NCBI GenBank assembly: GCA_947471745.1
Contig: CANJKZ010000078.1
Span: 3,786,501 to 3,850,500, forward strand
Source: Closterium sp. Naga37s-1
Lineage: Eukaryota > Streptophyta > Zygnematophyceae > Desmidiales > Closteriaceae
Direction: 5' to 3'
DNA: 64,000 bases
Each line of letters opens with the position of its first letter. Within the stretch, counting starts at the first letter, position 1. A program made the position numbers and the translations under genes. Below the pieces are notes generated by a model that had not been told where the DNA came from, searched no databases, and worked only from the letters and a program-made list of their open reading frames with translations. Positions 9,277 through 19,224 of this stretch are shown here, one piece after another.

Positions 9277-9687
9277 TCTAAAAATCTCTGTGAAGTATAC
9301 AGGAGGATGAATTGACGAGATAGAACAATACTTGCTTGTTAAGTAGCGTGGGATGGATTGGTGGAGAGAAGTTGGATTGGAGGGAGATTGTAGATCGAGA
9401 GCGGTACAAGTTGGTGGAACTCCAATGTGAAATGTCAAGGACATCGCGACTCCAAACATTGGAGCCACGTAACCCAACTCACAGTCGCGGCACCGCGATT
9501 TGAAAGCACGGAAACCAGCTCACCTACACACATTGAAGCAAAGTCCAGGCCAGGGTAGATCTCGAGCGTGCATTTCGAGCACGGCATCTTCTTCGCCGTG
9601 AGAAGACGAAACTTTTCAGATATACTAAAAAAAAATCGATTTTGGGCTGCCCCAAAAAAAAACCCCGAGCGTATTGCGTATTCGTTG

Positions 9688-9734
9688 GCGTATAGCGTTT
9701 TGCGTGTATACGCAAGCGGATAAACGCTATACGC
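9688..9734. repeat. Nested palindrome built from GCGTAT motifs
   Basis: GCGTATAGCGTTT (9688-9700) is the exact inverse of AAACGCTATACGC (9722-9734). The spacer holds a second hairpin, TTGCGT-GTAT-ACGCAA. Further GCGTAT copies flank it at 9669-9680 and 9746-9752. Dense, mixed-orientation short motifs of this kind resemble subterminal repeats of DNA transposons. Confidence 0.6.
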
Positions 9735-9812
9735 TTAAAGGCAAAAGCGTATTTCGCCACTTAGCCCTCTCCCTCCTCCTTTTCCCCCCCCTCCCCCTCT
9801 CCCCCCTCCCAG

Positions 9813-9990
9813 TGTGAGCAGCAAAAAGCAGTACGAGTTTGATCGAGCCATTGGCTCTTCCTCCTTTTGAGACGTCTCAACTCCCCTCCCCTCCCCACCC
9901 CTCCCCTCCCCACCCCCCCCCCCTCTCCAAGTGTGGGCAGCAACGAGCAGTACGACTTTAAGCAAGCCATGGCGCGGCGCTGCACACCAA
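9813..9990 (+). pseudogene. Two extra copies of a methyltransferase exon start
   Basis: The exon start TGTGGGCAGCAACGAGCAGT at 10080 has two upstream copies: 9813-9857 (TGTGAGCAGCAAAAAGCAGT) and 9932-9988. Each is preceded by a C/T tract ending in AG or AAG. They encode SVGSNEQYDFEQA-like starts and then decay into pyrimidine-rich, intron-like sequence. Confidence 0.65.
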
Positions 9991-10079
9991 CCTATTCACC
10001 CACTCCCCTGCTTCCCCATTTCCCCTCTCCCTCACTTCTTTCCCCATTTCCTACACCCCCGCTGCCTTCCCCCTCCCAG

Positions 10080-10384
10080 TGTGGGCAGCAACGAGCAATA
10101 CGACTTCGAGCAGGCTTTAGGCGCGGCGCTGCACACTAAGCCATTCACCTTCGACCCCTTCCTCTCCGCCAACGCCTCCCACCGCATGCTCGCCCTCCCC
10201 TTCCTCCACTTCAACCAAATCGCCATCGCGGGCGCTGCAAGCCTCGAAAAATTCCGGGAGCAAAACCCCGGAATCACCTTTATGACCCTCAAAGGGGCGA
10301 TGGAGAAGCTAGGGCATGAGTATGTGGATGTGCTGAAAATGGACTGTGAGGGGTGTGAGGAGGAGTTTACTACCCAGAATTCCG
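10080..10384 (+). pseudogene. FkbM-type methyltransferase domain exon (fragment)
   Basis: After an intron-like tract ending in CCCAG, the frame reads VGSNEQYDFEQALGAALHTK, a FDPFLS segment, LALPFLHFNQIAIAG, then TLKGAMEKLGHEYVDVLKMDCEGCEEEF. The VLKMDCEGCE stretch corresponds to the conserved KxDxEGxE motif of FkbM/METTL24-like SAM-dependent methyltransferases. Substrate is unknown. The exon is followed without a clear splice site by the repeated unit at 10385 (GCATTCCACA array), so the gene is probably broken here. No other exons are visible nearby. Confidence 0.6.
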
Positions 10385-10639
10385 CAGGCATTCCACATGC
10401 ATTCCGCAGGCATTCCGCAGGCATTCCACAGGCATGTTGAAGCCATTATACACATTCCTCTCCTTGAACTAGCAACAGTATTAGGTGCAGCAAACCAATG
10501 GACTTGCCAACTAGTTGACATGGGATGAGCAGCAGCCGAAGTGGTGAAAATTAGAGAAGCCCAGAGCAGGAGCAGGTGAAAGAACGAGTCTTGGAGGATA
10601 TCTGGAGAGCGTTGCTGGTTCTGTTGAAGCGGCACAAGC

Positions 10640-11130
10640 AGGAGTGCAGGGGCAGAAAGAATGAGTGCAGGGGCAGAAAGAATGAGTGCAGGGGTGGAAA
10701 GCAGGAGTGCATGGGCGGTAAGAACGACTGAAAGAGTGGAAAGCAGGAGCGAAAGGGCGGAAAGCAGGAGTGCAAGGGCAGAAAGAAGGGGTGCAACGGC
10801 AGAAAGAAGGGGTGCAACGGCAGAAAAAAGGGGTGCAACGACAGAAAGAAGGGGTGCAAGGGTGGAAAGCAGGAGTGCAGGGGCGGAAAGCAGGAGTGCA
10901 GGGGCGGAAAGCAGGAGTGTAGGGGCGGAAAGCAGGAGTGCAGGGGCGGAAAGAATGATTGAAAGGGTGGAAAGCAGGAGCGAAAGGACGGAAAGCAGGA
11001 GCGCAAGGGCAGAAAGAAGGGGTGCAAGGGCAGAAAGAAGGGGTGAAAGGGGAGAAAGAAGGGGTGCACTGGCGAAAAGAATGACTGGAAGGGTGGAAAG
11101 AAGGAGCACAAGGGCGGAAACCAGGAGAGC
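10640..11130 (-). repeat. 21-bp minisatellite encoding a HSCFPPL-like heptad
   Basis: Unit GGGGCGGAAAGCAGGAGTGCA (plus strand), about 20 diverged copies. Because the period is a multiple of three, frames stay open on both strands (HSCFPPL, RSAGAES and others). I do not consider these frames genes. The inverted copy at about 35820-36250 has a different number of units. Confidence 0.85.
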
Positions 11131-11841
11131 AAGGAAGGAAAGCAGCAGTGCAGTGGGGCACAGAGCGACCAGAAGAAACAATGACTACTTGGAATGACAG
11201 GAGCGGGAGGAGTGGAGGGTATCAGAGGAGTGGGGGTATGGGAGAAGTGAAGAAAAGGGGGGAGAAAGAAAATGAGAGGTATTCGGGTTATGAGAGGAGT
11301 GGGGAAAATCGGAAGAGTGAGGGGTATGAGAGGAATGGGGGGCATGAGAGAGTGGGAGGTATGCGACTAGTGTGGGTATGAGATGAATGGGGTGTTTGAG
11401 AGGGTAGGGGATACAAGAGTGTGGGGGATATGAGAGGATTGGGGGGTATGAGATTATTAGGTATTGTCTTGATGATTCGAGAGTTGTTCTCGGTGTGAAG
11501 TGTTGCAGAAAGTGGAACAAATGCAGAATATGATGCTTTCCGGCATGCTGCATGGATGAAAGTGTGCTGGATGCATGATAGCATGATTAATGCATGCTGA
11601 GTGTCTCATGGCATGACAAAGTACGTTTTGAACATCTCATGCCATGATCATTTGGACAGTCAGACTCTCAAGGGATGAACTGCATGCTGAGTGTCTCATG
11701 GGATGATCAGATACCGTCGTCTGACATGCCATACATCGTAGTTCCTAACCATATGCCAATAAGTCACAGCATGCACCAGCTGCTGATGTGTGAAACATGC
11801 TGAATGCCGTTTGCTCTTTAAGCATGCTGAGTTGCACACTG

Positions 11842-11982
11842 TGTCAGAATCCCAGTCACTAGACCACTGGGATAAAAGGGCTTGTTTCAGTAGCGGGTCA
11901 GTGCGCCCATAACCCCCCAGGCTAACAGGCCTGTAACCCTCCAAGGATCAATCGGGGATCTCACAGTGCAAGTCTTTTGACA
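11842..11982 (-). mobile_element. Solo LTR of the TRIM/SMART family
   Basis: TGTCAGAATCCC...TTTTGACA matches the LTR of the complete elements at 12315-12659 and 41596-41940. It is flanked by CACTG and CGCTG, a 5-bp target duplication with one mismatch. The paralogous unit near 35085-35110 lacks it (empty site). Confidence 0.8.
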
Positions 11983-12314
11983 CGCTGAGTGCCTCATATC
12001 ACCAAGAGATTCTCACGCCTAGTAGGCTGATGGATCTGAATGTTGAATACTGCTTGCCATTGTCATAATGACCTGCAAGCTGGGTGTCTCATTCATGATG
12101 GATGCCCCGGGGAAATATATTGTGGTAGTTCATGCTCAATATCTCATGCCATCATCTTTTGCATGCGGGATGTCTGACGGCATTTTACCATGTATAGCAG
12201 CAATGATCAGAAAAAACAAAAATGCTTTAACACCATGATTAGTGTGCCAAATGTCACATGGCATGATAAGGTTCATGCTTGATATCACATAATACAATAA
12301 ATTGCATGCGACGT

Positions 12315-12659
12315 TGTCAGAATCCCAACCACTAGACCATTGGGATAAAAGAGCTTGTTAAGTAGCGGGTCAGTGCGCCCATAACCCCCCAGACCAACAT
12401 GCCTGTAACCCTTCCCTAGGATCAATTGGGGATCACCAGTGGACCTTTGATGCCCCCCCGCACTGGGATGCCCGAAGTGCACATACTGGGCTTCTAACCC
12501 GAAACCTTTGCTCTAATACCATGTCAGAATCCCAACCACTAGACCATTGGGATAAAAGGGCTTGTTAAGTAGCGGGTCAGTGCGCCCATAACCCCCCAGG
12601 ACAACGAGTCTGTAACCCTTCCCTCGGATCAATCGGGGATCACCAGTGGACCTCTGACA
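12315..12659 (-). mobile_element. Complete 345-bp TRIM/SMART element
   Basis: Two LTRs (about 138 bp, TGTCAG...TGACA) enclose about 70 bp containing a primer-binding site TGGTATTAGAGC (minus strand) and a G-run next to the 3' LTR. A perfect 5-bp target duplication, GACGT, flanks it (12310-12314 and 12660-12664). The inverted paralog at 34751-34755 shows the empty site with a single copy. It has no coding capacity, so it must be moved in trans. Confidence 0.9.
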
Positions 12660-13110
12660 GACGTGTCTCATGGCATGATATTTTGCATGCCGTATCAAAG
12701 CATGATATCTTGCTTGCTAGGTGTTTCATAGCATATGGCGGTAGTGGTGAATGCCTTATAGCATAGAGATTGTGATGAGTTGCATGCTGAGCGAAACATA
12801 GCATGATAATTCACACGCTGGATGTCCCATGTCATGGTCATGTCTATGGCATGAGAAAAATGCTTGCTGGATGGATGCATCACAGATTCATGGGCCTAAT
12901 GCTGAAGGACTCATAAAATGACATATTGCATCAAACATGCCTCATGGCATTATCATTTGTACTCTTTACCATAGTTTGCATGCTATATCTCTCAATCATA
13001 TGATGACATTGGAACTGCAAAGCTCAGAATGCTTCTTATGGAATGAATGGTTCATCTTGCAACTCTCATAATGCACTTCTCACCAATCATCTTTTCAGGA
13101 AGAGTGTCAC

Positions 13111-14753
13111 AGAATGAATTTATCTGAATGCAGCTCTTAGAAGCCATCACTCAAAAGGATTATGAAAAAGGCATCTTTGAGAACGCACTTCTAAATGCAT
13201 ATCTCATATCTCAAACTCTTAGAATGCACCTTTCTTACTCTCAGCCTGGACAACTTAAAATCACCGCATAAAAGCATATCTCAAAACCGTTTGCGCAAAA
13301 GGCATCTCCAAGCGCATCTCTCAGAAAAAAATGCTCACAATGAATCTCTTGGGCTGCATAAGTCACAGTCAAAGTCTCATAATGCATACCTCAGAAATCA
13401 GATCAGAATACAAACACTTTTATAGAAGTGCCATCCAACTATCAGCATGCATTCCTCGGATTTAAAGACCAAGTCAGGGTGCATGTCTTTGAACACATAT
13501 TCCCTAACACTTGTCACATATTGCTTGCATGTCTCAGAATGCATATATCAGAATTCTAATCAGAGAACGCACATCTCAGGACGCGTTGATGGAACGAATT
13601 TCTCACAAATCAAATTTCAAAATGAATATATCTGAATGTATACCATGCAATGCATGTCTCTGAATGCCTCTCTCATAATGCAGAAGTTTAAGTTCATGAC
13701 CGTGCATGCATACATGACCAAACATACATGACTGTGCATATATGACCATGCATACATGACCATGCATTCATCTCCTTCCAATCACGACTACCACATCATT
13801 CATGCATGCCAAGCCAAGGGGCATGCACACACCACAACATACAGACAAACCATTGAATAGAAATGAGGGTGCATCAAGCAACCCAAACTGTATTATGACT
13901 CGTCACACCTGAAAGTAACCGGTGTGAAGTTGGCAACTCGATTGGAGCCTCAACACCCTTGATTTCTGCCATGAAGCTACCCAGAAAGAATATATCTGTT
14001 TCACAATTGCCAAGCATAACCGCTTGCTGCATTCACTACTACCGTTCCCCAACCCCCTCGCAATCTCAGCCCATCCATTGTACCCATTATCCCACCTATT
14101 CTTCTCATACCTCAGGGGTCAAGACATATCCGGGCTGTGCTGCAGTTGCCATGAGGTAGCTCGCTCGCAAGTCACAGGCCATTAGCCTTTCATCCAGCAG
14201 TTGACAAAGTCCACCTGTCATGCCTTTGTGACGAGGCGACAATGGTGTGACCTTTTCCACATTGAGATGAACTGAACAGTAAATGACCATGGTTATGAGG
14301 TGTCACAATGGTCTGTTGTCCTATTGGCAGCACTCAACTGGCATATGCATGATGTTAAGATGTCAGAATACTCACGGGCTTACTGGATTGGTTGCCTGTG
14401 ACACCAGTGATGCTAGGTAGAGCCATTCGACAAGCAGTGACTAGAGTTAAGTTGCCTGAATAGATTTCTTATGTTTCCCAAACCAATCTGGTTTGAATAT
14501 CCAACATGCATAGGAAGAAAAAACACATTATAAGACAATTCAAGCAACAAGCAGTGACACATGATAAGAACGATCAGACAGCACACTACAAGACTCTAGA
14601 ATTACAATCCACGCATTTCCTTCACTGCTCCAGGCCCTACTTCGAATGCGCCTTTCCTGTCCAGCATCAAGCAACCTCTGCGGCACTACATCGCCTTCAC
14701 CCGAATACAGTCCTCTGAGAGAGTCTGCACTGCAGCTGTAGGCAAGCACCCAA
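13111..14753. other. Region without a supported gene; short degenerate repeats
   Basis: 13180-13680 is filled with loosely repeated TCTCAGAATGCA-type motifs, and 13690-13775 with about 14-bp ACATGACCATGCAT units. From about 14140 to 14400, patches (CATCCAGCAGTTGACAA, GGCTTACTGG) match the 3' flank of the other LRR gene at 60040-60190. This part is therefore the 3' flank of the LRR pseudogene that follows. I see no RNA gene. Confidence 0.6.
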
Positions 14754-16549
14754 TCAAGGCCTTTCAGTCAGCTGCACTAAATTCGCGGGAAGGGAGGGGA
14801 TGGAGGTATCATGCAGTACCAGCTGGTGCAGATGGGTGCGAAACTCTGGGAGGTGCTGCAAGGCGGTGCAGCGAATGAGCTCAAGTTTGTGCAGCCGATA
14901 CAAGCGGTTCATGCCCTGAGGTAGCGCCACCAGCTGAGGTGCGTTGATCGTCAATGACGTTAGCTTGGTGAGCCCCATTATGCTTTCTGGAAGCTCCTCC
15001 GTTGACCAAGTCAGAAGCTACAGCTGCCGTAGCTCTGGCAGCGCTGCAGCCATGTTATCGGGGAGGCAGCAACCTCCAGGCGCCTCTATCAGCAAGCTGC
15101 GCAGGCGAGGGAGAAAGGCCAGAGGGATGGGGAGCTCTTGGTTGTCGGCCCCTAAATGCATCTCCAGCTGCTCTAGCTGCTCCAGGCATGACAGCCTGCT
15201 GCTCACTGCAGGCCACCATCGCACCTCAACGCGGTTCAGCTTCAGCACCCTCAGCTGCGACAGCTGGGAGATGTCCACCTCATGGGAAAGGCATTCCCAG
15301 AAGGGTCCGAAGAAGAGAGTTTCAAGAGAGGAGGGCAGATTAGTTGGAGGTACCCTCAGCTGCGAACACTCCGTCAGCTCCAGCCTCTTGAGCCCCACGT
15401 GTCGAGAGTTGAGAAGGAAATGTGAGAAAAGGATGATTGCACTAGAAAGCATTGGGATACATATAGCAAACCCTAACAGGGTTGTACTCACTACAGAGTA
15501 CCCCACTGCAGACTAGAGAAACATAATATTCTGACACACCCCCATAGTCAAAGTGGGGTATGATCAGCACAACAAGCAAAGCAAAGCAAGCTCAGGGTGG
15601 ATCACAATGTCACCACACATTCTGAGCACAAGTACAAGAAGTAACAGTTTAAAGTTCACAATAAATAAGTAAATCTAGAGGCTATCACAGAGGGCAAGTG
15701 AGGAGGAGGAGGCTGGACTAATAGGAGAGGAGAGAGGAGGCAACGGCGGAAGCTGCAGACACACGGGCAACAGGAGCGGCGCGCACTGTGGCTACCGGAG
15801 GCGCACCTCCGGACTACAGGAGTAACTGGCTCCGCGGCTAAGACGAGCGGCAGGAGCAACGGACCCACGGGCGACTGGCGCAGCGGCATCACTGGGCTAC
15901 CGGAAGCGCACCTCCGGACTACTGGCACTGCTAGCAACACGACGGCTACCTCCACCCAACCTCCCTCTACTGCCGCACCCCCCATTCACACACCCCTTGC
16001 TGCACCCCTAGGTTCACTCACACTCCACCCCCTAGCACCACTCCGTCGACTCACACACACCCACCCCCCTCAGCGGTAGCTGCAGCAGTGGGAGACAGAG
16101 TAGGAGGAGGAGCAGGGGATGCCACACACCCGCCACCCCCATACCCTCCCCCACTGCTGCACCTGCAGCAGGGGATGGAGGAGAAGGGGGGGGGGGGGTG
16201 CTGTGCATGCCGTGTGCAGAGGGCAGCAGGGCGCACGGGGCGCACAGGGCAGCCGGGCGCGCGGGGCGCAGCAGGGCTGGCGGGTTGGCCACACCCGCCA
16301 CCCCCATACCCTCCCCCACTGCTGCACCCGCAGCAGAGAGATGGGGGGGGCGGGGGGGCAGGCAGGTGCTGCAGGTCCCCTCCCCCCACTGCCGCATCCG
16401 CACCAGGGGGGGGGGGGGGGGGGGGGGGGGCAGGTGCTGCAGGTCCCCTCCCCCCCTCTGCTGCTCCCGCAGCAGGGCAGCAGGGCGGCAATGGGCAGCA
16501 CAGGGAGGCGGCGGCGCAGGGTCCAGGGGCGGCTGCTCCAGGGGCCAGG

Positions 16550-16775
16550 GGCCAGGGGCGGCTGCTGAGGTTCAGGAGCGGCTGCACCAGGGGCGGCTGC
16601 TCCAGGGGCGGCTGCACCAGGGGCGGCTGCTCCAGGGGCGGCTGCACCAGGGGCGGCTGCTCCAGGGGCTGCTGCACCAGGGGCGGCTGCTCCAGGGGCG
16701 GCTGCACCAGGGGCGGCTGCACCAGGGGCGGATGCTCCAGGGGCGGCTGCACCAGGGGCGGCTGCTCCGACGCGT
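16550..16775. repeat. 18-bp alternating minisatellite
   Basis: Units GGGGCGGCTGCTCCA and GGGGCGGCTGCACCA alternate about a dozen times (15-bp units, mostly in 30-bp pairs). On the minus strand they read (A)APGAAAPG. This resembles the Ala/Gly-rich linker of the copia pol frames and may descend from it. Confidence 0.8.
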
Positions 16776-16999
16776 GCCCCCCCCCCCCAGGTCGCCCCTC
16801 CCGTTGCCTGTTGAGGCGACCTGAGGGGGGGGGGGGGGGGGGGGGGGAGGGGGGGGGCCTCCCAGGGCGCCAGAGCAGGCGGAAGAAGGGGCGACGCGCG
16901 CCCCCCACCCCCCCGGGTCGCCACGTAAGGCGACAGGAAAGGGGGGGGGGGGCGGTGCACGGGCCCCTGGTGCGCCACGACCGGCATGAGGGCGGGGCC

Positions 17000-17585
17000 T
17001 GGGTCGGGGCAGGTCAGGGACAGGGCCGGGACGGGGCCGAGGAAGGGCCGGGGCGGGCCGCGAAGGGGCCTAACGGGCCGAGAAAGGGGCCGGGGAAGGG
17101 CCTGGGCGGGCCGCGAAGGGGCCTAACGGGCTGCGAAGGGGGGCCGCGACGGACCTAACGGGCCGCGACAGGGTCGGGGCAGGGCCGGGGTCGGGGCAGG
17201 TCCGGGACAGGGCCGGGACGGGGCCGAGGAAGGGCCGGGGCGGGCCGCGAAGGGGCCTAACGGGCCGCGAACGGGGCCTGACGGGGCCTTACGGGGCCTG
17301 ACGGGGCCGAACTGGGCCGCAAACAGGACCTGACGGGGCCGCGAAGGGCCTCACTAGGGGCCGCGAAGGGGCCTTACGAGGGGGGCCGCGAAAGGGGCCT
17401 TACGAGGGGCCTTACGAGGGGCCGCGAAGGGGCCTAACGAGGGGCCGTGAAGGGGCCTAACGAGGGGCCTTACGAGGGGCCGCGAAGGGGCCTAACGAGG
17501 GGCCGCGAAGGGCCTTACGAGGGGCCGCGAAGGGGCCTAACGAGGGGCCGCGAAGGGCCTTACGAGGGGCCGCGAAGGGCCGTTA
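17000..17585. repeat. GC-rich tandem repeat (ACGAGGGGCCGCGAAGGGGC units)
   Basis: Repeats of 20-40 bases built from GGGCCGCGAAGGGGCCTTAC and GGGCCTAACGAGGGGC fill the 5' leader side of the non-autonomous element. The comparable positions in copia-A (24990-25400) and copia-B (48220-48880) hold other GC-rich tandem arrays. Confidence 0.75.
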
Positions 17586-19147
17586 AGGGCAGGCGCGACG
17601 CGCGCCTAGGGTAGGAAAAATTTCAGTGGTAAACGTGGTGGGCCCTTGGAAGGATCGATATTGCTCTATACCATGTCGAGAGTTGAGAAGGAAATGTGAG
17701 AAAAGGATGATTGCACTAGAAAGCATTGGGATACATATAGCAAACCCTAACAGGGTTGTACTCACTACAGAGTACCCCACTGCAGACTAGAGAAACATAA
17801 TATTCTGACACCACGAGCGTATCCAGCCGAAAGGGTAGTTCCGAGAACAAGCTGCAGCGTGTGACCTCCAAAGTTTGAAACCTTGTAAGCCGTGTCAGTG
17901 AGCAAGGAAGTGTTTTGATTGGAAGGTCAACGATCTTTAGCTCCTGCAGGCTGCTCAGCTCCCACAGGGCTTCTGGAAGCTCGCCTAAGTGGCATGCAAA
18001 CAGCTCAAGGCTCGTGAGGGAAGACAGCTCGGTGAAGGAAGCTGGGAGGGGAATGCGCTGGCAGTACAACCTGACAACCTCCAGACTTGCAAGGGCCCCA
18101 ACATCCTCTGGCAAGGCAAGCTTTGAGGCGCAGAGCACCTTGAGAGCCGTGAGGCAGCAGAAACCTGCTGGCAGCTGCCGAAGGCCGTGGCAGTTGAGTA
18201 ACGAGAGAGCTTCTAGAGACGTGAGACAAGAGAAGGAAGGAGGGAGTTCAGTGAGAAACACATTCTCTAGCACCAGCACTCTGAGGGCAGGCAGATGACC
18301 GAAGTTGCTGGGCAAGGTAAACTTCAAAGAATGGGAGATGACGAGGGTTTCCAATCGGCTCAAAGAAGTGAAGCTTTCATGCAAGTGATTGAAATCATGG
18401 CACATGCGAATGGCCAGCTTGTGAAGACACGGCAGCAACTCTCCGATGCTGTTGAGAAGGCTCTCCAGGCCACTGGAGTTGCTGATCATTAGCTCCTCTA
18501 GCGCGGTGAATAGCGATGACAAGATGGTGTCGTATTCAGGACAAGAAAAGAACAAGTTGAGCGATTTTAGCCAGAACGGCAGCATCACACTTACAACACC
18601 CACCTGCTGAAGGGTTGGGTAAGGGCCGAGCGTGAAGAGATGGGCGAGACTCGGGAGGTGATGGAGGCTAGACAGGTGCTGATTGTTCATGGAAAAGGTG
18701 ATGTACAGGGTGGTAAGGGGAGTGAAGGGAGTGCAGATGTCTCAGCTGAAAAAAAGATTTAGGTAGCTTTTGTTTCATGGTGGAGGTAGAAGAGGGTAAA
18801 CTTTTTCAATCCAGGAAGCTTTTGAAAGAACTGATCCCTCAGTGGTTACCGGATGCTTCTCCTTTCTACGATAATGCTCAACCAGGCCGCCGAAGGGCTC
18901 TTTCCGCACAAAGCTCCTTCCTACATGGAGCGACACCAGCTTGGGGCATGACGACGCGAAGTTACTGAGAAAGGTGTCATTGAGCATCTCAACACTGTTG
19001 TCACTGAGATGCAGGTGGGTGAGGTTGGGGAAGCGTGTGACGGCGGCTGAGAGATCTTCGCGGGACACAAGGAGGTCTTCTAAAAAGCGTCGTAACAGGA
19101 AGCTTCTCTAAATGACGCCAGCGACGGGAAGACAGGAACAGGAAGCT

Positions 19148-19224
19148 CCTATATCAATATTCTGTGTAACCCTCCTGGAGTCATTCAGGGAAACTCGTCT
19201 GGTCGCACAGAATATTGATATAGG
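19148..19224. repeat. Perfect 19-bp inverted repeat with 39-nt loop
   Basis: CCTATATCAATATTCTGTG (19148-19166) is exactly complementary to CACAGAATATTGATATAGG (19206-19224). It sits precisely where homology between the two LRR genes ends. No target duplication is obvious. Confidence 0.8.

Larger units (their letters stand above)
10385..13110 (+). repeat. Low-complexity unit, inverted copy at 34295-36545
   Basis: The plus strand here matches the minus strand of 36545 down to about 34295: an 11-bp GCATTCCACA(A/G) array, a short unique block with TTGAAGCCATTATACACATT, a 21-bp minisatellite, and then 1.5 kb of degenerate 20-30 bp motifs around GCATGCTGAGTGTCTCATGG. No protein family is recognisable. 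The copies differ by repeat number and by two insertions present only here (11842-11982 and 12315-12659). Confidence 0.8.
15400..17810 (-). mobile_element. Non-autonomous 2.4-kb LTR retrotransposon (copia-derived)
   Basis: Two LTRs of 137 bp (15400-15536, 17674-17810) look identical by eye. Target duplication CCACG flanks them (15395-15399, 17811-17815). The primer site TGGTATAGAGCAATATCG lies at 17673 downward, and a CTATGGGGGTG polypurine end adjoins the 3' LTR. The inside has no gag or pol, only GC-rich repeats. Its leader (GGGCCCACCACG) and its last 100 bases (CACCCTGAGCTTGCTTTGCT) match copia-A and copia-B, so those elements are the likely source of enzymes. Confidence 0.9.
14754..19147 (-). 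pseudogene. LRR (F-box/LRR-like) pseudogene split by an LTR element
   Basis: On the minus strand, 19147-17811 and 15399-14754 together give an LRR protein closely similar to the one at 60547-62811: LSREDLSAAVTRFPNLTHLHLSD, SSCPKLVSLHVGRS, then repeats such as LPSNFGHLPALRVLVLENVFLTELPPSFS and LPAGFCCLTALKVL. The F-box part is missing. Homology stops at 19147, where a hairpin lies. Breaks include a frameshift near 19090, stops around 18700-18775, a TAG after LPELRQL (about 15015), and the insertion at 15400-17810. LRRs of this family bind proteins, usually as adaptors; this copy should be dead. Confidence 0.85.

Noticed and set aside
10511..11345. 264- and 290-codon frames rich in Phe, Pro, Leu
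   Set aside because: The frames follow a 21-bp minisatellite that stays open in several frames on both strands; repeat number varies in the inverted copy.
16051..17158. Several overlapping long frames on both strands (up to 356 codons)
   Set aside because: They are open because the DNA is a GC-rich tandem repeat inside the non-autonomous LTR element, with no protein family signature.
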